This document shows, piece by piece, positions 15,601-22,518 of a stretch of 36,650 bases of DNA (positions within the stretch are counted from its first letter, which is position 1; every line of letters begins with the position of its first letter). Below the pieces are notes generated by a model. It ran no database searches. It saw only the letters and a list, made by a program, of their open reading frames with translations, and was not told the DNA's origin. A program made the translations under genes and the position numbers. The stretch is taken from contig JAEUKE010000184.1 in assembly GCA_016794345.1 (NCBI GenBank), positions 1 through 36,650 on the forward strand, read 5' to 3'. The stretch is from Myxococcales bacterium. GTDB lineage: Bacteria > Myxococcota_A > Polyangia > Polyangiales > Polyangiaceae.

Positions 15601-18343
15601 CCTCCGCCTGCTCCGGTGAGCCGTCGACCGCCCCCGCGAGGTCTTCCGACCAGAGCGCGTACAGCTCGGCGTCGCGTCCGGCGCGGCCGAGCACGTCCGC
15701 CAGCGCGGCCCGCAGCTCGTAGTCACCCGGCGCCTCCTCCAGGGCCTTCTTGAGCGTGGCCTCCGCCGCGGGCAGATCGGCGATGTCGCTCGCTTCGACG
15801 CTGGCGATGGCGAGGTAGAGTTCGCGACGCCGCGCTGCGGTCCCGGGTCTCTCGAGCGACGCTCGGTAGAGCGCGACGCGCTCCTCGGGCGCGCCCTTCT
15901 CCGCGAGCAGGTGGTCGATTCGGTCGATCACCTCGGTGTTGTCGGGCTCGAGCTCCAGCACGCGCCGGAGCGTGTCGATGGCCTTGTTGACGTCACCCGC
16001 GGCGGCGTAGGCCTCGCCCGTCCGCTGGGCGAGGCGTGCCATGGCCGGATGATCGAGCGGACGCTCGCGGAGCGCGCTCGCCAGCGTCTCGGCGATCGCC
16101 GCCTTGGATGGTCCGCGGTCCGCGCCGGACGAGATGCGATCGAGCCACTCGGGCACCGCGTCGATGTCGTGCGCGACGGCCTCGCGAAGGCCTCGGCCGG
16201 CCAGGAACAGGGACTTGATCCGGTCCTTGCCCAACGCCTCGACGTGATCGAACGCCTCCGCCAGCGCCGTGAGCCGCTCGGCAGGCTCGGGGTGCAGCTC
16301 GGCCCGGATCTCGAGGGTTCGAACCAGCGCCGGGATGTCCTCCTCCGCGCGCTGCAGCGGCGCGAGGATCTCGGTCGCTCGAAGGCGGAGCTCCGCGCTA
16401 GCCCCTTCCAGGAGCTCGATCACCGCGGACCGCGAGCCCGGCTCGTCGGGGACGACCGAGAGCACCTCTGCAAACGCCTCGATCGCTTGATCCGCGCGGC
16501 CGAGCACGACGAGCGCGGAGCCCAAACGCGAGAGGAGCTGCGGTCGCTCCTCGTCCGGCGCGAGCTCGATCTCGGCCGAGAGGACCTCGGCGAGCTCCTC
16601 CGTGCGGCCGCTCGCGTCGAGGGCGCCGAGCAGCTCGGCGTGGAGGTCGCGCGCAGGGCCGTGCTCTCGGAGCACTCGAAGCAACGTCGCCGTCGCACCC
16701 TCTCGATCGTCGGCGCGCTCGGCTCGCATCGCGGCCGCGCGCAGGAGCATCTCGCGCCGGGCCTCGTCGACGGGCATCGCGCCCGCGCGGATCTCGAGGA
16801 CCTCCGCCAGGGTCTGGTAGTCGCCACGGGCCTCGAGCAGCCGCTCGAGCTCCTCCGGCTCGGCGGTCGGGTCGAGCTCCAGCGCGCGCTTGCGGGCCGA
16901 GATGGCGCCCCCGAGATCGCGCGACTCTTCGTAGATGCTGGACAGCTTCCGCAAGACGCCCAGCTTCTCGTCGGCGTCTTCGGTGAGCCGCGCGATGCCC
17001 TCGAGCACCGGCGCGAGCGCCTTCGTCTCGCCTGCGCTCTCGATGATGTCGCGGAGCGACCGAGCCGCCTCGAGCGCGGTCGCGCCCTCCGCCTGATCGA
17101 ACACGCCCTGCAAGATCACGCGGGCGCGCTTGAGGTCGCCGACGTCCGCGATCAGCCTGCCCGTCTGCAGGTTCACGCGTGCTCGTGCCGCCGGGTCCTT
17201 CACCGCCGCCGCGGCGCGCGAGAGCATCTTGCTCGCATCGGATTGTTTCCCGAGGCGCTGGGCGAGATCGACGTAACGATCGCGCACGTCGTCGTCGCCG
17301 GGGTCGACGCCCATGACGGCTTCGAGGTTGGCGTACGCCGCCGTCTCGTCGCCGAGGTCGAGCAAGATGAGCCCGAGCCGCTTCTGGAGCTCGGCCCGCT
17401 TCGGCCCGCGGAGCTGCTCGATCTGCACGCCGAGCATCTGCGCGACGGCGCCGGTGTCACCCTCCGCCTCGTAGACTTTCTCGAGCGAGGCGGCGGCGCG
17501 CGCCGCCATGGACCGGTTCGTCACCAGACGCGAGGCGACCCGCCGCGCTCCCGCGTGGCTCGGGTCGGCGGCGAGCAGGGCCTCCACGTGGGGCATCGCG
17601 CGCTCGACCTCCGGCAGCTTGTCGTCGTAGAGCTCCACGAGCCGGGCGTGGACCGGCATGCGTTGCTCGTCCGGCATGGGCGGGTCGGCCGCGAGCGCCT
17701 GCTCGAGCGAGCGGGCGAGCTCGGGGAACTTCCCCGCCGCCGAGAGCCGCTCGTCGAGCGCAGCGAGCGCGCCCTCGTCGCCCGGGTCCAGGCGGAGGAT
17801 TTGTTGCGCCACCTTCATCGTGCGCTCCGCGTCGGTCTCCGGGAGCAGCCCGAGCGCTGCGCGGAGGTTCGCGAGCGCGATGTCCTTCTCGGTGCGCGGA
17901 CCAACCGAGGTGAGGTAGAGCATCGCGAGCTTCTCGCGATCACCCTTGTCGTCGAGGATCCGCTTGAGGAGCTCGAAGGCCTCGGTGTGCCCGGGGACGA
18001 GCCCGAGCACGCGCTCGAGCGACGACTCGGCCGCGTCGAGATCGCCGAGAGCCCGCAGGAAGAAGCGCGCGGAGTTCAAGAAGACCTGCGCCTGGTGCTG
18101 CGGCGGCATGATCTTCACGCGCCGGTCTTGCCCCAGCTTCTCGTACGCAGCCGCGAGCTCGACGAGCCGATCGTCGCGCAGCGCCGCCGCGTGGAGCTTG
18201 TCCCACAGCTCCAGGTTCTGCTGGCCGCGCGCTTGCGCGACGACGAGCAGATCGAGGACCTGCTGCTCGTGAGCGAGCTGGTCCTCCAGATAGCTCGCGA
18301 GCTGTTCGATGCGGAGCGGCGGCCCTTTCGTCCCCGATTCCAT
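6686..18343 (-). CDS. Giant tetratricopeptide-repeat protein (3,885 residues)
   Basis: One uninterrupted 11.7-kb reading frame starting at an ATG (18343) with no clear Shine-Dalgarno. Almost the whole protein is helical TPR or TPR-like repeats. Typical units include GDVNKAIDTLRRVLELEPDN and GDLERAVRNLERVLVFVPD, grouped in larger modules of roughly 100-120 residues of the type LLEARGDYQTLAEVLEIRA followed by R.ELLLRAA.. and REGAIATLLRVL. No signal peptide, membrane helix or enzymatic domain is visible, so it should be a cytoplasmic scaffold. In Myxococcus xanthus a TPR protein of comparable giant size, AgmK/GltI, belongs to the gliding-motility machinery; size and repeat type are the only links, and none of the other glt genes is nearby. 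The antisense strand is open over long stretches, an effect of codon bias. Confidence 0.93.
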   Translation of the reverse strand: MESGTKGPPLRIEQLASYLEDQLAHEQQVLDLLVVAQARGQQNLELWDKLHAAALRDDRLVELAAAYEKLGQDRRVKIMPPQHQAQVFLNSARFFLRALGDLDAAESSLERVLGLVPGHTEAFELLKRILDDKGDREKLAMLYLTSVGPRTEKDIALANLRAALGLLPETDAERTMKVAQQILRLDPGDEGALAALDERLSAAGKFPELARSLEQALAADPPMPDEQRMPVHARLVELYDDKLPEVERAMPHVEALLAADPSHAGARRVASRLVTNRSMAARAAASLEKVYEAEGDTGAVAQMLGVQIEQLRGPKRAELQKRLGLILLDLGDETAAYANLEAVMGVDPGDDDVRDRYVDLAQRLGKQSDASKMLSRAAAAVKDPAARARVNLQTGRLIADVGDLKRARVILQGVFDQAEGATALEAARSLRDIIESAGETKALAPVLEGIARLTEDADEKLGVLRKLSSIYEESRDLGGAISARKRALELDPTAEPEELERLLEARGDYQTLAEVLEIRAGAMPVDEARREMLLRAAAMRAERADDREGATATLLRVLREHGPARDLHAELLGALDASGRTEELAEVLSAEIELAPDEERPQLLSRLGSALVVLGRADQAIEAFAEVLSVVPDEPGSRSAVIELLEGASAELRLRATEILAPLQRAEEDIPALVRTLEIRAELHPEPAERLTALAEAFDHVEALGKDRIKSLFLAGRGLREAVAHDIDAVPEWLDRISSGADRGPSKAAIAETLASALRERPLDHPAMARLAQRTGEAYAAAGDVNKAIDTLRRVLELEPDNTEVIDRIDHLLAEKGAPEERVALYRASLERPGTAARRRELYLAIASVEASDIADLPAAEATLKKALEEAPGDYELRAALADVLGRAGRDAELYALWSEDLAGAVDGSPEQAEVSLLLAGAARKLDRGKDAAGHYLVALRGDAANIGPDLLDEIEILATEQADVPLLCAVAERRVAAAGEGLDSAQALERLGSLLGDRAGEPGRAAECFFSAAQAAEDGGDLERAVRNLERVLVFVPDARQALERLVEIHGARGDAGGLLDATRRLVTATDDPREVAPLLGAVVPLAAEHLSEVLAIVDAGERKSGPSLDLARTRAAAYEAAGRALDAASALRAEVERSPDDREAEETLESFLATKAEVTELLPTERWLLERRVSRAEGEDVAVALLALASFERARAADPTAAAAVLDRVLEIAPNDGRALAERYEIATAAGDHASAARCLRSWREVESDPARRLESTIKLAELSAGVLGDAAGALDLVEELIADASGEPRVRAVALGLLANPELAERAGRALERVASATEDLAERARVYESILSSSSAEALADRRSELFESWLICLEGDAPRALEVVARAAREVPENEAFWDRAEELSKELKQPGLVAAAYKSALEGAKRLPEEVALRLGERGLAFQEEWFDDPEAVTGTLRLLVDVVPSAAWAFERLKLVYNAGERWDELFDLYDHVIAAQPDASERALVLEDAAEVARDLAGDSDRSMHYLEALLVLRPSERLEAQLERLYEKHGRHDRLVGLLEARVPRLASEDARATRLRVASLLDAELGDLSRALEVVRPLVEAGDTEAETLVGSWLDRTRFVADSESPAWRRLSVPSKGEHAALRTRVAELLSAQYRARQDDARSAAMLEVLLEPELALADRKAKLAALSKLRASLGEDAAALQVEIALVALAQDEKEAAAAEKRAEKIAGKDKAQVTRLVDALLSLGEEEREAERSLRLLRRASELARGVLEDEGKAIGIDLAILSRSDQDKEGARDAARQLDRTLAANGREAERCQVLERLASLETEPTARRAALVEAARIAEEVIGDRARAIRSLNVWLEEDPKDVEVLSTLVDNLRATGDTRALVAALEARAKVVATTEDAQSDHLEIARVLARFAGDGPAAIDAYKRVIELYGATDEIVDELSEVYDSERRVDDLARLYSAEVARVKDVVRRAELFARLGEAERKRGDVDASLEAILASLQLSPTSRDAQAGLERLLGGLSPTDPEKRGVFSRGVEALARSFEAAAQDERWLALVPARLAASDDPVHKCTVLLAAAQIEEGTAGGDVRALEKTAQAFGVRPEHEGLAQALLTRARSTGRWDLVAPGLLPALAVRDDIPVTIARDLLVLGATWASGGGTIPTAAPQSSRGLTEGLLAAALRIAPRDEEVLERLVAARRATPGMPLVEVLETLSDVRGGELATLHEAAAVALRDVGDSAVALPLAERLFALASERLRGGEAAASDEVLWALEIVNEIRESAGELSAVKDNLLAAADLPLPDATTWELLARAADLAAPVEAAAILERLYARDAENVAIADRLVALYKDLGEAGKLASTYGRMAEVTAEAAERVRLRLAQADLHEETGEIEAAISVLKRTLSDVATDGPTVERLSRLLAATGQHAEHAGLHEQQGEIRAADEPSIAADHWAAASRIAEIELRDAARAARSAKRVVDLAPSATALDRLAMLLERAGKHEEEAAVLERLAGIRGDDDDLSLRIATAYGRAGKHERAREGLERALAEGRASEKVRAVLADLYRSSEAFGDLARLLTQEAELAEDDAKRLERLREAAAIYTNQLESPAEAIPLLERAVELKPDELPTLFSLSEAMRRAGRLEDSKGVLERILGEFGTRKPKERALVHFELGKLYLATGDEAQALVELEAASKIDPANPDVLQLLGEIAANEGQYLRAQRTYRALLLVLRSSRGGVERHAGDGRVTKAKVLVELAYLAEKQKETDRRGEFVESAFEAVQQDSSEHGSLVAALTHRGMTDLVARALELRLASEDVPAAERTKLELELADLYRTKLGKPAEALDAALRALARAPLDPKVVERATAIAKETDGTARLLAELHVQAKAAESPRARLDLWLRVAELAERDLGDDLAALAAYDESLACTAELAEPDPARRAGVLIALERLAERLVAMNKAPVSRHIEALQGLVDLADEEQAGFGAVAQSFYRLVSLQLAQGEEEAACVLLERASREDADGDRFEAFLRDAIARHPQGTRLPRLLEDVSRERGRTEAVVFALETLADRSDDPSTHLRDAYEAAEKLEDPVLSERLLRRIVPGSSVGDSEEIAWALSALAERRFGSGDAAEAADLWERAARVSEPDEQRALLLRVADIAARTLAAPRRAIGIYEELRGREPADRELWAPLVELYRAQGDTKALAELIDQTIPLVDDVHERAGLRFSLATMLEATDPGRAADVLSEAIEEDPTHRDAALLLVRLYETTGRTDALVGLLERQLDVAKDAGDKERVVEIGLRVASLKERAGDEDAALEGFHGVLDWDEKNLTALRAVMRIAEHREDSLAESDLLDRLLEVESGEEAAKTALRLADLKQAGSDMEGVERALLVGLQASPTNPQLRQRLGAIYAEREDKVGLARLSALEARGVVDPAIKKQLLVKSGETLREEGAFKDAADAFESALAVDPLDRDVLFSFMDACANTSQHARAIAAVDRAIDHDPADDDAWLYFSRAVLREAIGQSDLALDDLERAFDQSGGGYHAELRAHLEAALVRVARDPSASRRSELEIRLRLAEVAAQSGDADSARVVVDEVLRRDPRSVVALLALARIEERSGRVDAAANVYAHVAGIAEGNELTACALRLQELARRVGRPEIARGALERAAAAAPSDTKVRAALRALYEDTNAIGELADLIIDEARQSPDEAARFDGMMEAARLLLYGTGDASLGPAMAERSIAVLEEAGQIRADDPDIVLLLCDALGAAGRIDDARARLTQIIGAHRGKRSKELGQVYYTLYRVEAREGNLSEAVTALSRAFDNQPQNGGIALELGQLALDLDDQDVAQRAFRAVTLMKVDGGSGVTTQDRAVAYYQLGSLAIRQGDARRAKLMLDKSLAEDPTLAEARDLLGRLG

Positions 18344-18424
18344 GTGCTTGGATGGGGTACGGTATCAGCGTTCTCGAAGAAAAAGCGCGCCCCCTTTCCA
18401 CCTCTGTCGCGTAGACTTCGACCG

Positions 18425-19321
18425 ATGGGCCCGCGCTCGTGGGACCGTCGTTCTATCTTGCGCGCCGGGCTCGCGCTCGGCGCCGCTGCGGCGCGCGTGT
18501 GCACATCGTCCGACGCGCGCGCGCAACAACCCTTCGAGGTCCGTGAGCTGACGGTGAAGGGCAAACACGCGAGCCGCGCGAGCCTGCTCATCCCCAAGCA
18601 CCTCGCCAGAGACCAGAAGGTCGGGCTGCTCGTGGCGCTGCACGGCCTCGGCGAGTCGGGCGATCCGTCGCTCGGCGTCCGCGCCTGGCTCGATCTCTAT
18701 GGCCTGAGGACCTCTTACGAACGCCTCCTCGCGCCGCCGATCCAACGAACGAGCAAGCGGAAGGACTGGACGGACGAGCGCCTCCGCGAGGTCAACAAGA
18801 GCCTCGACGAGAAGCCTTTCGCCGGCCTCGCGGTCCTCTGCCCCTTCACCCCGAACGTCCGCAAGATGGCCGACCCCGCCTCCGCGCAGCGGGAATACGG
18901 CGACTGGCTGACGAACGAGCTCGTCCCCGCGGCGCGCGAGCAGGCGCCGGTGCTGGCGACGGCGGCGGCGACCGCGATCGACGGCTGCTCGATGGGCGGA
19001 CCGATCGCGATCGAGACCCTCCTCGCCCACCCCACGTCCTACCGCGCGCTCGGCGTCGTCCAGCCCGCGATCGGTGTGGCGCGCGCAGCGCACTGGGCCA
19101 AGGGCCTGGCGGCCGCGCGGGAGAAAAACGCCTCGCTCGCCATCCACCTGCTCACCAGCGAGGGCGATCCGTTCGAGGACGCGACACGCGCGCTCGCGAA
19201 GGAGCTAGGGGCACGCAAGGTGCCCCACACGCTCCGCGTTCCGCCGGGCCCACACGATCAACCGTGGCTGCGGGAGACCGGAACGATCGAGATGCTCCTC
19301 TTCCACGAGCGCGGCCGCTGA
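18425..19321 (+). CDS. Tat-exported alpha/beta-hydrolase (esterase-like)
   Basis: 298 residues. The ATG at 18425 gives a twin-arginine signal peptide (WDRRSILRAGLALGAAAA) with a likely cleavage site after ARA (residue 33). No Shine-Dalgarno is evident. The mature part has the hydrolase strand GLLVALHGLGESG (oxyanion side), the nucleophile elbow GCSMGG (Ser189), an acid candidate Asp248 in TSEGDPFED, and His277 in PPGPHDQPW, a complete catalytic triad in the right order. It resembles esterase D / polyhydroxybutyrate-depolymerase-like esterases. The substrate is unknown. It is transcribed divergently from the giant TPR gene, 81 bases apart, and convergently with the lipoprotein hydrolase, whose stop is 21 bases away. 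Confidence 0.85.
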   Translation: MGPRSWDRRSILRAGLALGAAAARVCTSSDARAQQPFEVRELTVKGKHASRASLLIPKHLARDQKVGLLVALHGLGESGDPSLGVRAWLDLYGLRTSYERLLAPPIQRTSKRKDWTDERLREVNKSLDEKPFAGLAVLCPFTPNVRKMADPASAQREYGDWLTNELVPAAREQAPVLATAAATAIDGCSMGGPIAIETLLAHPTSYRALGVVQPAIGVARAAHWAKGLAAAREKNASLAIHLLTSEGDPFEDATRALAKELGARKVPHTLRVPPGPHDQPWLRETGTIEMLLFHERGR

Positions 19322-19342
19322 CGGGGCGCGCTCTTGCGCCGG

Positions 19343-20515
19343 TCACGGCGCTTCGATCACCTCGGCGACACCCGGGTACTTGGCCTTCAGCGCGCCGAAG
19401 ACGGCCGCTCGCTCGGGGCGGCAATGCAGGACCTCCTCGAACGCGGCCGTCGATGCCTCGTTCGTGATCGCCCAGCCGGTCTCGTCCGGCAGGTAGGTCG
19501 CGTCGCAGTCGAAGAGGGCCTCGGCGAACTGCAGACCACAGACCATGTATTTGTCGCCGATCGTGACCACGTCCTCTCCGGCCGCGTTCTGGATCGCACA
19601 CAAGCTGGAGAATGCCAGGTGGCCGGCGGGCGAGAGCCCGACCAGGCGGCGCGGCGTCGGGCTCGCCTCGAAGCTCGACAAGGTGGCCATGTAGTCGACC
19701 ACCTTGTCCTCCTGCGACGCGAGGACGAGCGTGCTCTCGAGCGCCGTCCCGGCGACGGTCCCACCAGCGGCCATCGGCACGAGGACCCGCGCGACGTTCC
19801 CCTGATCTTCGATGGCACCGCCGCCGGCGCTGTGCCCGCTCATGCCGATGCGCGTCGCGTCGATGCGACCGGCGAGGAACGAGAGGTCCCCGGCCGGCGC
19901 CTGCACCGCGGCGGTGAGCTTGGCGATGTCGCCCGTGAGATCACGCGCAGGCGCCATGCCTCCACAGAGCGGCGCGAGGATGTCGTTCAGGTAGAGGCCC
20001 GGGTGGTCGGCGGCCACCACCACGAACCCGCGGCTGGCCCAGTGCCTCGTCAGCTCGAGCGACTGCGCGCGGAAGCCGGCGGTCCCGTGCACGAAGAAGA
20101 TGACGGGGTACGGGCCGTGTTCGCCGTCGAGCGGCAGGTCCGCCGAACAGTCGCACGTCTGCAGAGGCGCGGCCTCGTCGGGGATCTTTGCGCGCTCGGC
20201 CTCGGGCAACCAGTCGCGCATGTCGTATTTCTTCTTCGCCGCGTCGATCTCGCTCCCGCGCTTCGCCGGGTACCAGATCTCGACCGCGAGCCCGTCGACC
20301 ACGCCCGAGCGGACGCCGACCGGCCAGGGCCCGGGCTCGGAGGTGTCGGCCGGGCTCTCGAAGAGCGTCGCGCCGTCACAAGCGGCAACCTCGGGTGGAC
20401 CGACGACCCCGCCGGCGCCGCCGACGCCTCCCGCGCCGCTGCCGCCGCTGCCCGCGTCGTCCCCGCAGCCCAAGCCCACCAGACACACGAGCCCAATAAA
20501 TGACTTCTTCGTCAT
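19343..20515 (-). CDS. Lipoprotein alpha/beta-hydrolase (PAF-acetylhydrolase / dienelactone-hydrolase-like)
   Basis: 390 residues. The ATG at 20515 overlaps the yqgE stop as ATGA, so it is the second gene of that operon. The signal peptide ends near GLGC (Cys17, an imperfect lipobox), followed by a typical myxobacterial glycine-serine linker (about residues 22-38). The hydrolase domain has VIFFVHGTAGFR, the nucleophile elbow GHSAGGG (Ser229), Asp270 in ASQEDKVV and His299 in SPAGHLAF. The layout, with the sequence WASRGFVVVAADHPG before the nucleophile, is that of platelet-activating-factor acetylhydrolase, chlorophyllase and dienelactone hydrolase relatives. Several extra cysteines (CDCS, LCGG, LCAI, VCGL, DCDA) suggest disulfides in the periplasm or on the surface. 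The substrate is unknown. Confidence 0.85.
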   Translation of the reverse strand: MTKKSFIGLVCLVGLGCGDDAGSGGSGAGGVGGAGGVVGPPEVAACDGATLFESPADTSEPGPWPVGVRSGVVDGLAVEIWYPAKRGSEIDAAKKKYDMRDWLPEAERAKIPDEAAPLQTCDCSADLPLDGEHGPYPVIFFVHGTAGFRAQSLELTRHWASRGFVVVAADHPGLYLNDILAPLCGGMAPARDLTGDIAKLTAAVQAPAGDLSFLAGRIDATRIGMSGHSAGGGAIEDQGNVARVLVPMAAGGTVAGTALESTLVLASQEDKVVDYMATLSSFEASPTPRRLVGLSPAGHLAFSSLCAIQNAAGEDVVTIGDKYMVCGLQFAEALFDCDATYLPDETGWAITNEASTAAFEEVLHCRPERAAVFGALKAKYPGVAEVIEAP

Positions 20516-21096
20516 GCTTCCCCGACCGTCCTCATGCCGATGCCCATCGCCGGCAGCACGCCGATGAGCGCGTGCGCCGCCTCCCAACGCTTCTCCACGT
20601 CCACCTCGAAGACCACCGCCGGGTCGAAGGGGGCCGGCAGCCACGCTCCCTGCGCGATCTCCCCCTCGAGCTGCCCCGGCCCCCAACCGCTGTAGCCGAG
20701 GAAGACGATCCGCCCCGCGGTGGAGCCGCGGTCACCCTCGAGGTCGCGGGCGAGGGCGTCGAACGCGTTCCGGGACGAGCTGATCTTCACGTGATCCGTC
20801 ACGTCGATGAGCCCCTCCGCTCCCCCGGCGAGCTCCGGCTCACCGCAGAGGATCCAGCCCGACCCGGGCTCGACCGGGCCTCCGACGTACACCGCGCCGG
20901 ACGAGGCACCGGCCCGCTCGCCGTAGCCGGCGAGGTTCATCACCTCCCCCAGCTTGAGGGGCGCCACGCGGTTGATGACGAAGCCGAGCCCTCCCTTCGG
21001 GCCGTGTAGGGCCAGGAGCACCACGGTCCGCTCGAAGTTCGGATCGCCGAGCGGCGGAGAAGCGATCAAGAGCCCCGGTGCCAGCGACGCGCTCAT
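20512..21096 (-). CDS. YqgE/AlgH family protein
   Basis: 194 residues from the ATG at 21096; a GTG two codons upstream (21102) is an equally possible start, as neither has a clear Shine-Dalgarno. Family signatures are LAPGLLIASPPLGDPNFERTV at the N terminus, then GGLGFVINR, VYVGGPV, GSGWILCGEPE and the C-terminal LGYSGWGPGQLEGEI. YqgE/AlgH proteins are small cytoplasmic proteins of unclear biochemical role; the Pseudomonas member was first linked to alginate regulation. In many proteobacteria it sits next to the Holliday-junction resolvase gene yqgF, but here it is instead coupled by an ATGA overlap to a lipoprotein hydrolase. Confidence 0.93.
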   Translation of the reverse strand: MSASLAPGLLIASPPLGDPNFERTVVLLALHGPKGGLGFVINRVAPLKLGEVMNLAGYGERAGASSGAVYVGGPVEPGSGWILCGEPELAGGAEGLIDVTDHVKISSSRNAFDALARDLEGDRGSTAGRIVFLGYSGWGPGQLEGEIAQGAWLPAPFDPAVVFEVDVEKRWEAAHALIGVLPAMGIGMRTVGEA

Positions 21097-21159
21097 CGAC
21101 ACGGAAGACTAGCAGGTCGCCCTTCCCTCCGGCGCCGAAGAGCCGCATAACGGCGCCCG

Positions 21160-22518
21160 TTGGCTCGCCTCGACTTCCATGGGGGCACCGTGCGCTTGAC
21201 GGACCTCGAGGGCACGACTCCGCCGTCCGGTTTCCTCTGGGACCCGCGCGAAGCCGCGCACCGCGCCCCCGCGCTCGCCTATCGGGACGCCGTTGTCGAC
21301 CTCAAGCGGCGCGGGGTGGACGTGGTGGACGAGGCGCGCCGCTACGCGGAGCTCGACCTCGTCCCGCGCGCCGAACGCACGCCGTTCCCCCACCAGCGCG
21401 AAGCGGTGGCCTCGTGGCTGAAGCAGGGCGGGCGCGGCGTGGTCGTCCTTCCGACCGGCGCGGGCAAGACCTTCGTCGCCACGCTCGCGATCCTGGCCAA
21501 ACAGCGGAGCACGCTCGTCGTGGTGCCCACGCTCGATCTCATGGCCCAGTGGCAGAGCGGCCTCTCTGCCATCTTCGATCGGCCGGTCGGGCTCGTCGGC
21601 GGCGGTTCCCACGAGGTCGAGGACCTGACGGTGACCACCTACGACTCGGCGCACATCCACATGGATCGACTGGGCAACCGCTTCGGGCTGGTCGTCTTCG
21701 ACGAGTGCCACCACCTGCCGAGCGAGGCCTACGCCACGGCCGCACGGATGTGCCTCGCCCCATTTCGCCTGGGCCTGACCGCGACGCCCGAGCGAACGGA
21801 CGGCAAAGACGCGTCTTACGCCGAGCTCGTCGGTCCCATCTGCTACCGGCGCGACATCACGGAGCTCTCGGGCCACTACCTCGCTCCTTACGAAACCGTC
21901 AGGCTCGAGGTCCCGCTCTCCGAGGCGGAGCTCGAGGCCTACGCGGAGGCCCGCCGCGAGTACACCGGCTTCCTCCGCGCGCAGGGGATCTCCATGGCGG
22001 CCCCGGACGGCTGGGCGCAGTTCCTCCTCCGGAGCTCGCTCTCGGACGCCGGGCGGCGCGCCTTCGCCGCCTACCGGACGCAGCGCAAGCTCGCCGTGGC
22101 GGCCCCCGGCAAGCTCGCCCTGCTCGAGCGCCTCCTCCGCGCGCACAAGTCGGACCGGGTGCTCGTCTTCACGGAGGACAACGCCACCGTCTACGAGATC
22201 GCGCGGCGCCTGCTCCTGCCGGCGATCACCCACCAGACGAAGGTGAAGGAGCGCGCCGACATTCTCGCGGGTCTGCACGACGGCACGCTGTTCGCGGTGG
22301 TCACGAGCAAGGTCTTGAACGAAGGCGTCGACGTCCCGAGCGCCAACGTGGCCATTGTCCTCAGCGGCAGCGGCTCGGTGCGCGAGCACGTGCAACGGCT
22401 CGGCCGCGTCCTCCGCAAGGAAGCCGGCAAGCGCGCGGTCCTCTACGAGCTCGTCGCGAAGGGCACGAGCGAGGTTCGCACGAGCGATCGGAGGCGAGAG
22501 CACGTTGCTTACAAGTGA
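21160..22518 (+). CDS. XPB-family SF2 DNA helicase (partner of Bax1)
   Basis: 452 residues from a TTG at 21160. Superfamily 2 motifs appear in order: the Q-like FPHQREAV (76-83), Walker A LPTGAGKT (97-104), VVPTLDLMAQW (121-131), DECHHL (181-186), LGLTATPERTDG (204-215), NEGVDVPSA (387-395) and QRLGRVLRKEAGKRA (412-426). A helical insert between the two RecA lobes (about 255-310) corresponds to the thumb region of XPB. The N-terminal 70 residues match the damage-recognition side of compact archaeal and bacterial XPBs in position only. XPB unwinds DNA 3' to 5' and helps open damaged sites. The next gene, a Bax1/DUF790 nuclease, overlaps it by 14 bases, which identifies the pair as the XPB-Bax1 helicase-nuclease. 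The start is the weakest part of the call. Confidence 0.9.
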   Translation: MARLDFHGGTVRLTDLEGTTPPSGFLWDPREAAHRAPALAYRDAVVDLKRRGVDVVDEARRYAELDLVPRAERTPFPHQREAVASWLKQGGRGVVVLPTGAGKTFVATLAILAKQRSTLVVVPTLDLMAQWQSGLSAIFDRPVGLVGGGSHEVEDLTVTTYDSAHIHMDRLGNRFGLVVFDECHHLPSEAYATAARMCLAPFRLGLTATPERTDGKDASYAELVGPICYRRDITELSGHYLAPYETVRLEVPLSEAELEAYAEARREYTGFLRAQGISMAAPDGWAQFLLRSSLSDAGRRAFAAYRTQRKLAVAAPGKLALLERLLRAHKSDRVLVFTEDNATVYEIARRLLLPAITHQTKVKERADILAGLHDGTLFAVVTSKVLNEGVDVPSANVAIVLSGSGSVREHVQRLGRVLRKEAGKRAVLYELVAKGTSEVRTSDRRREHVAYK

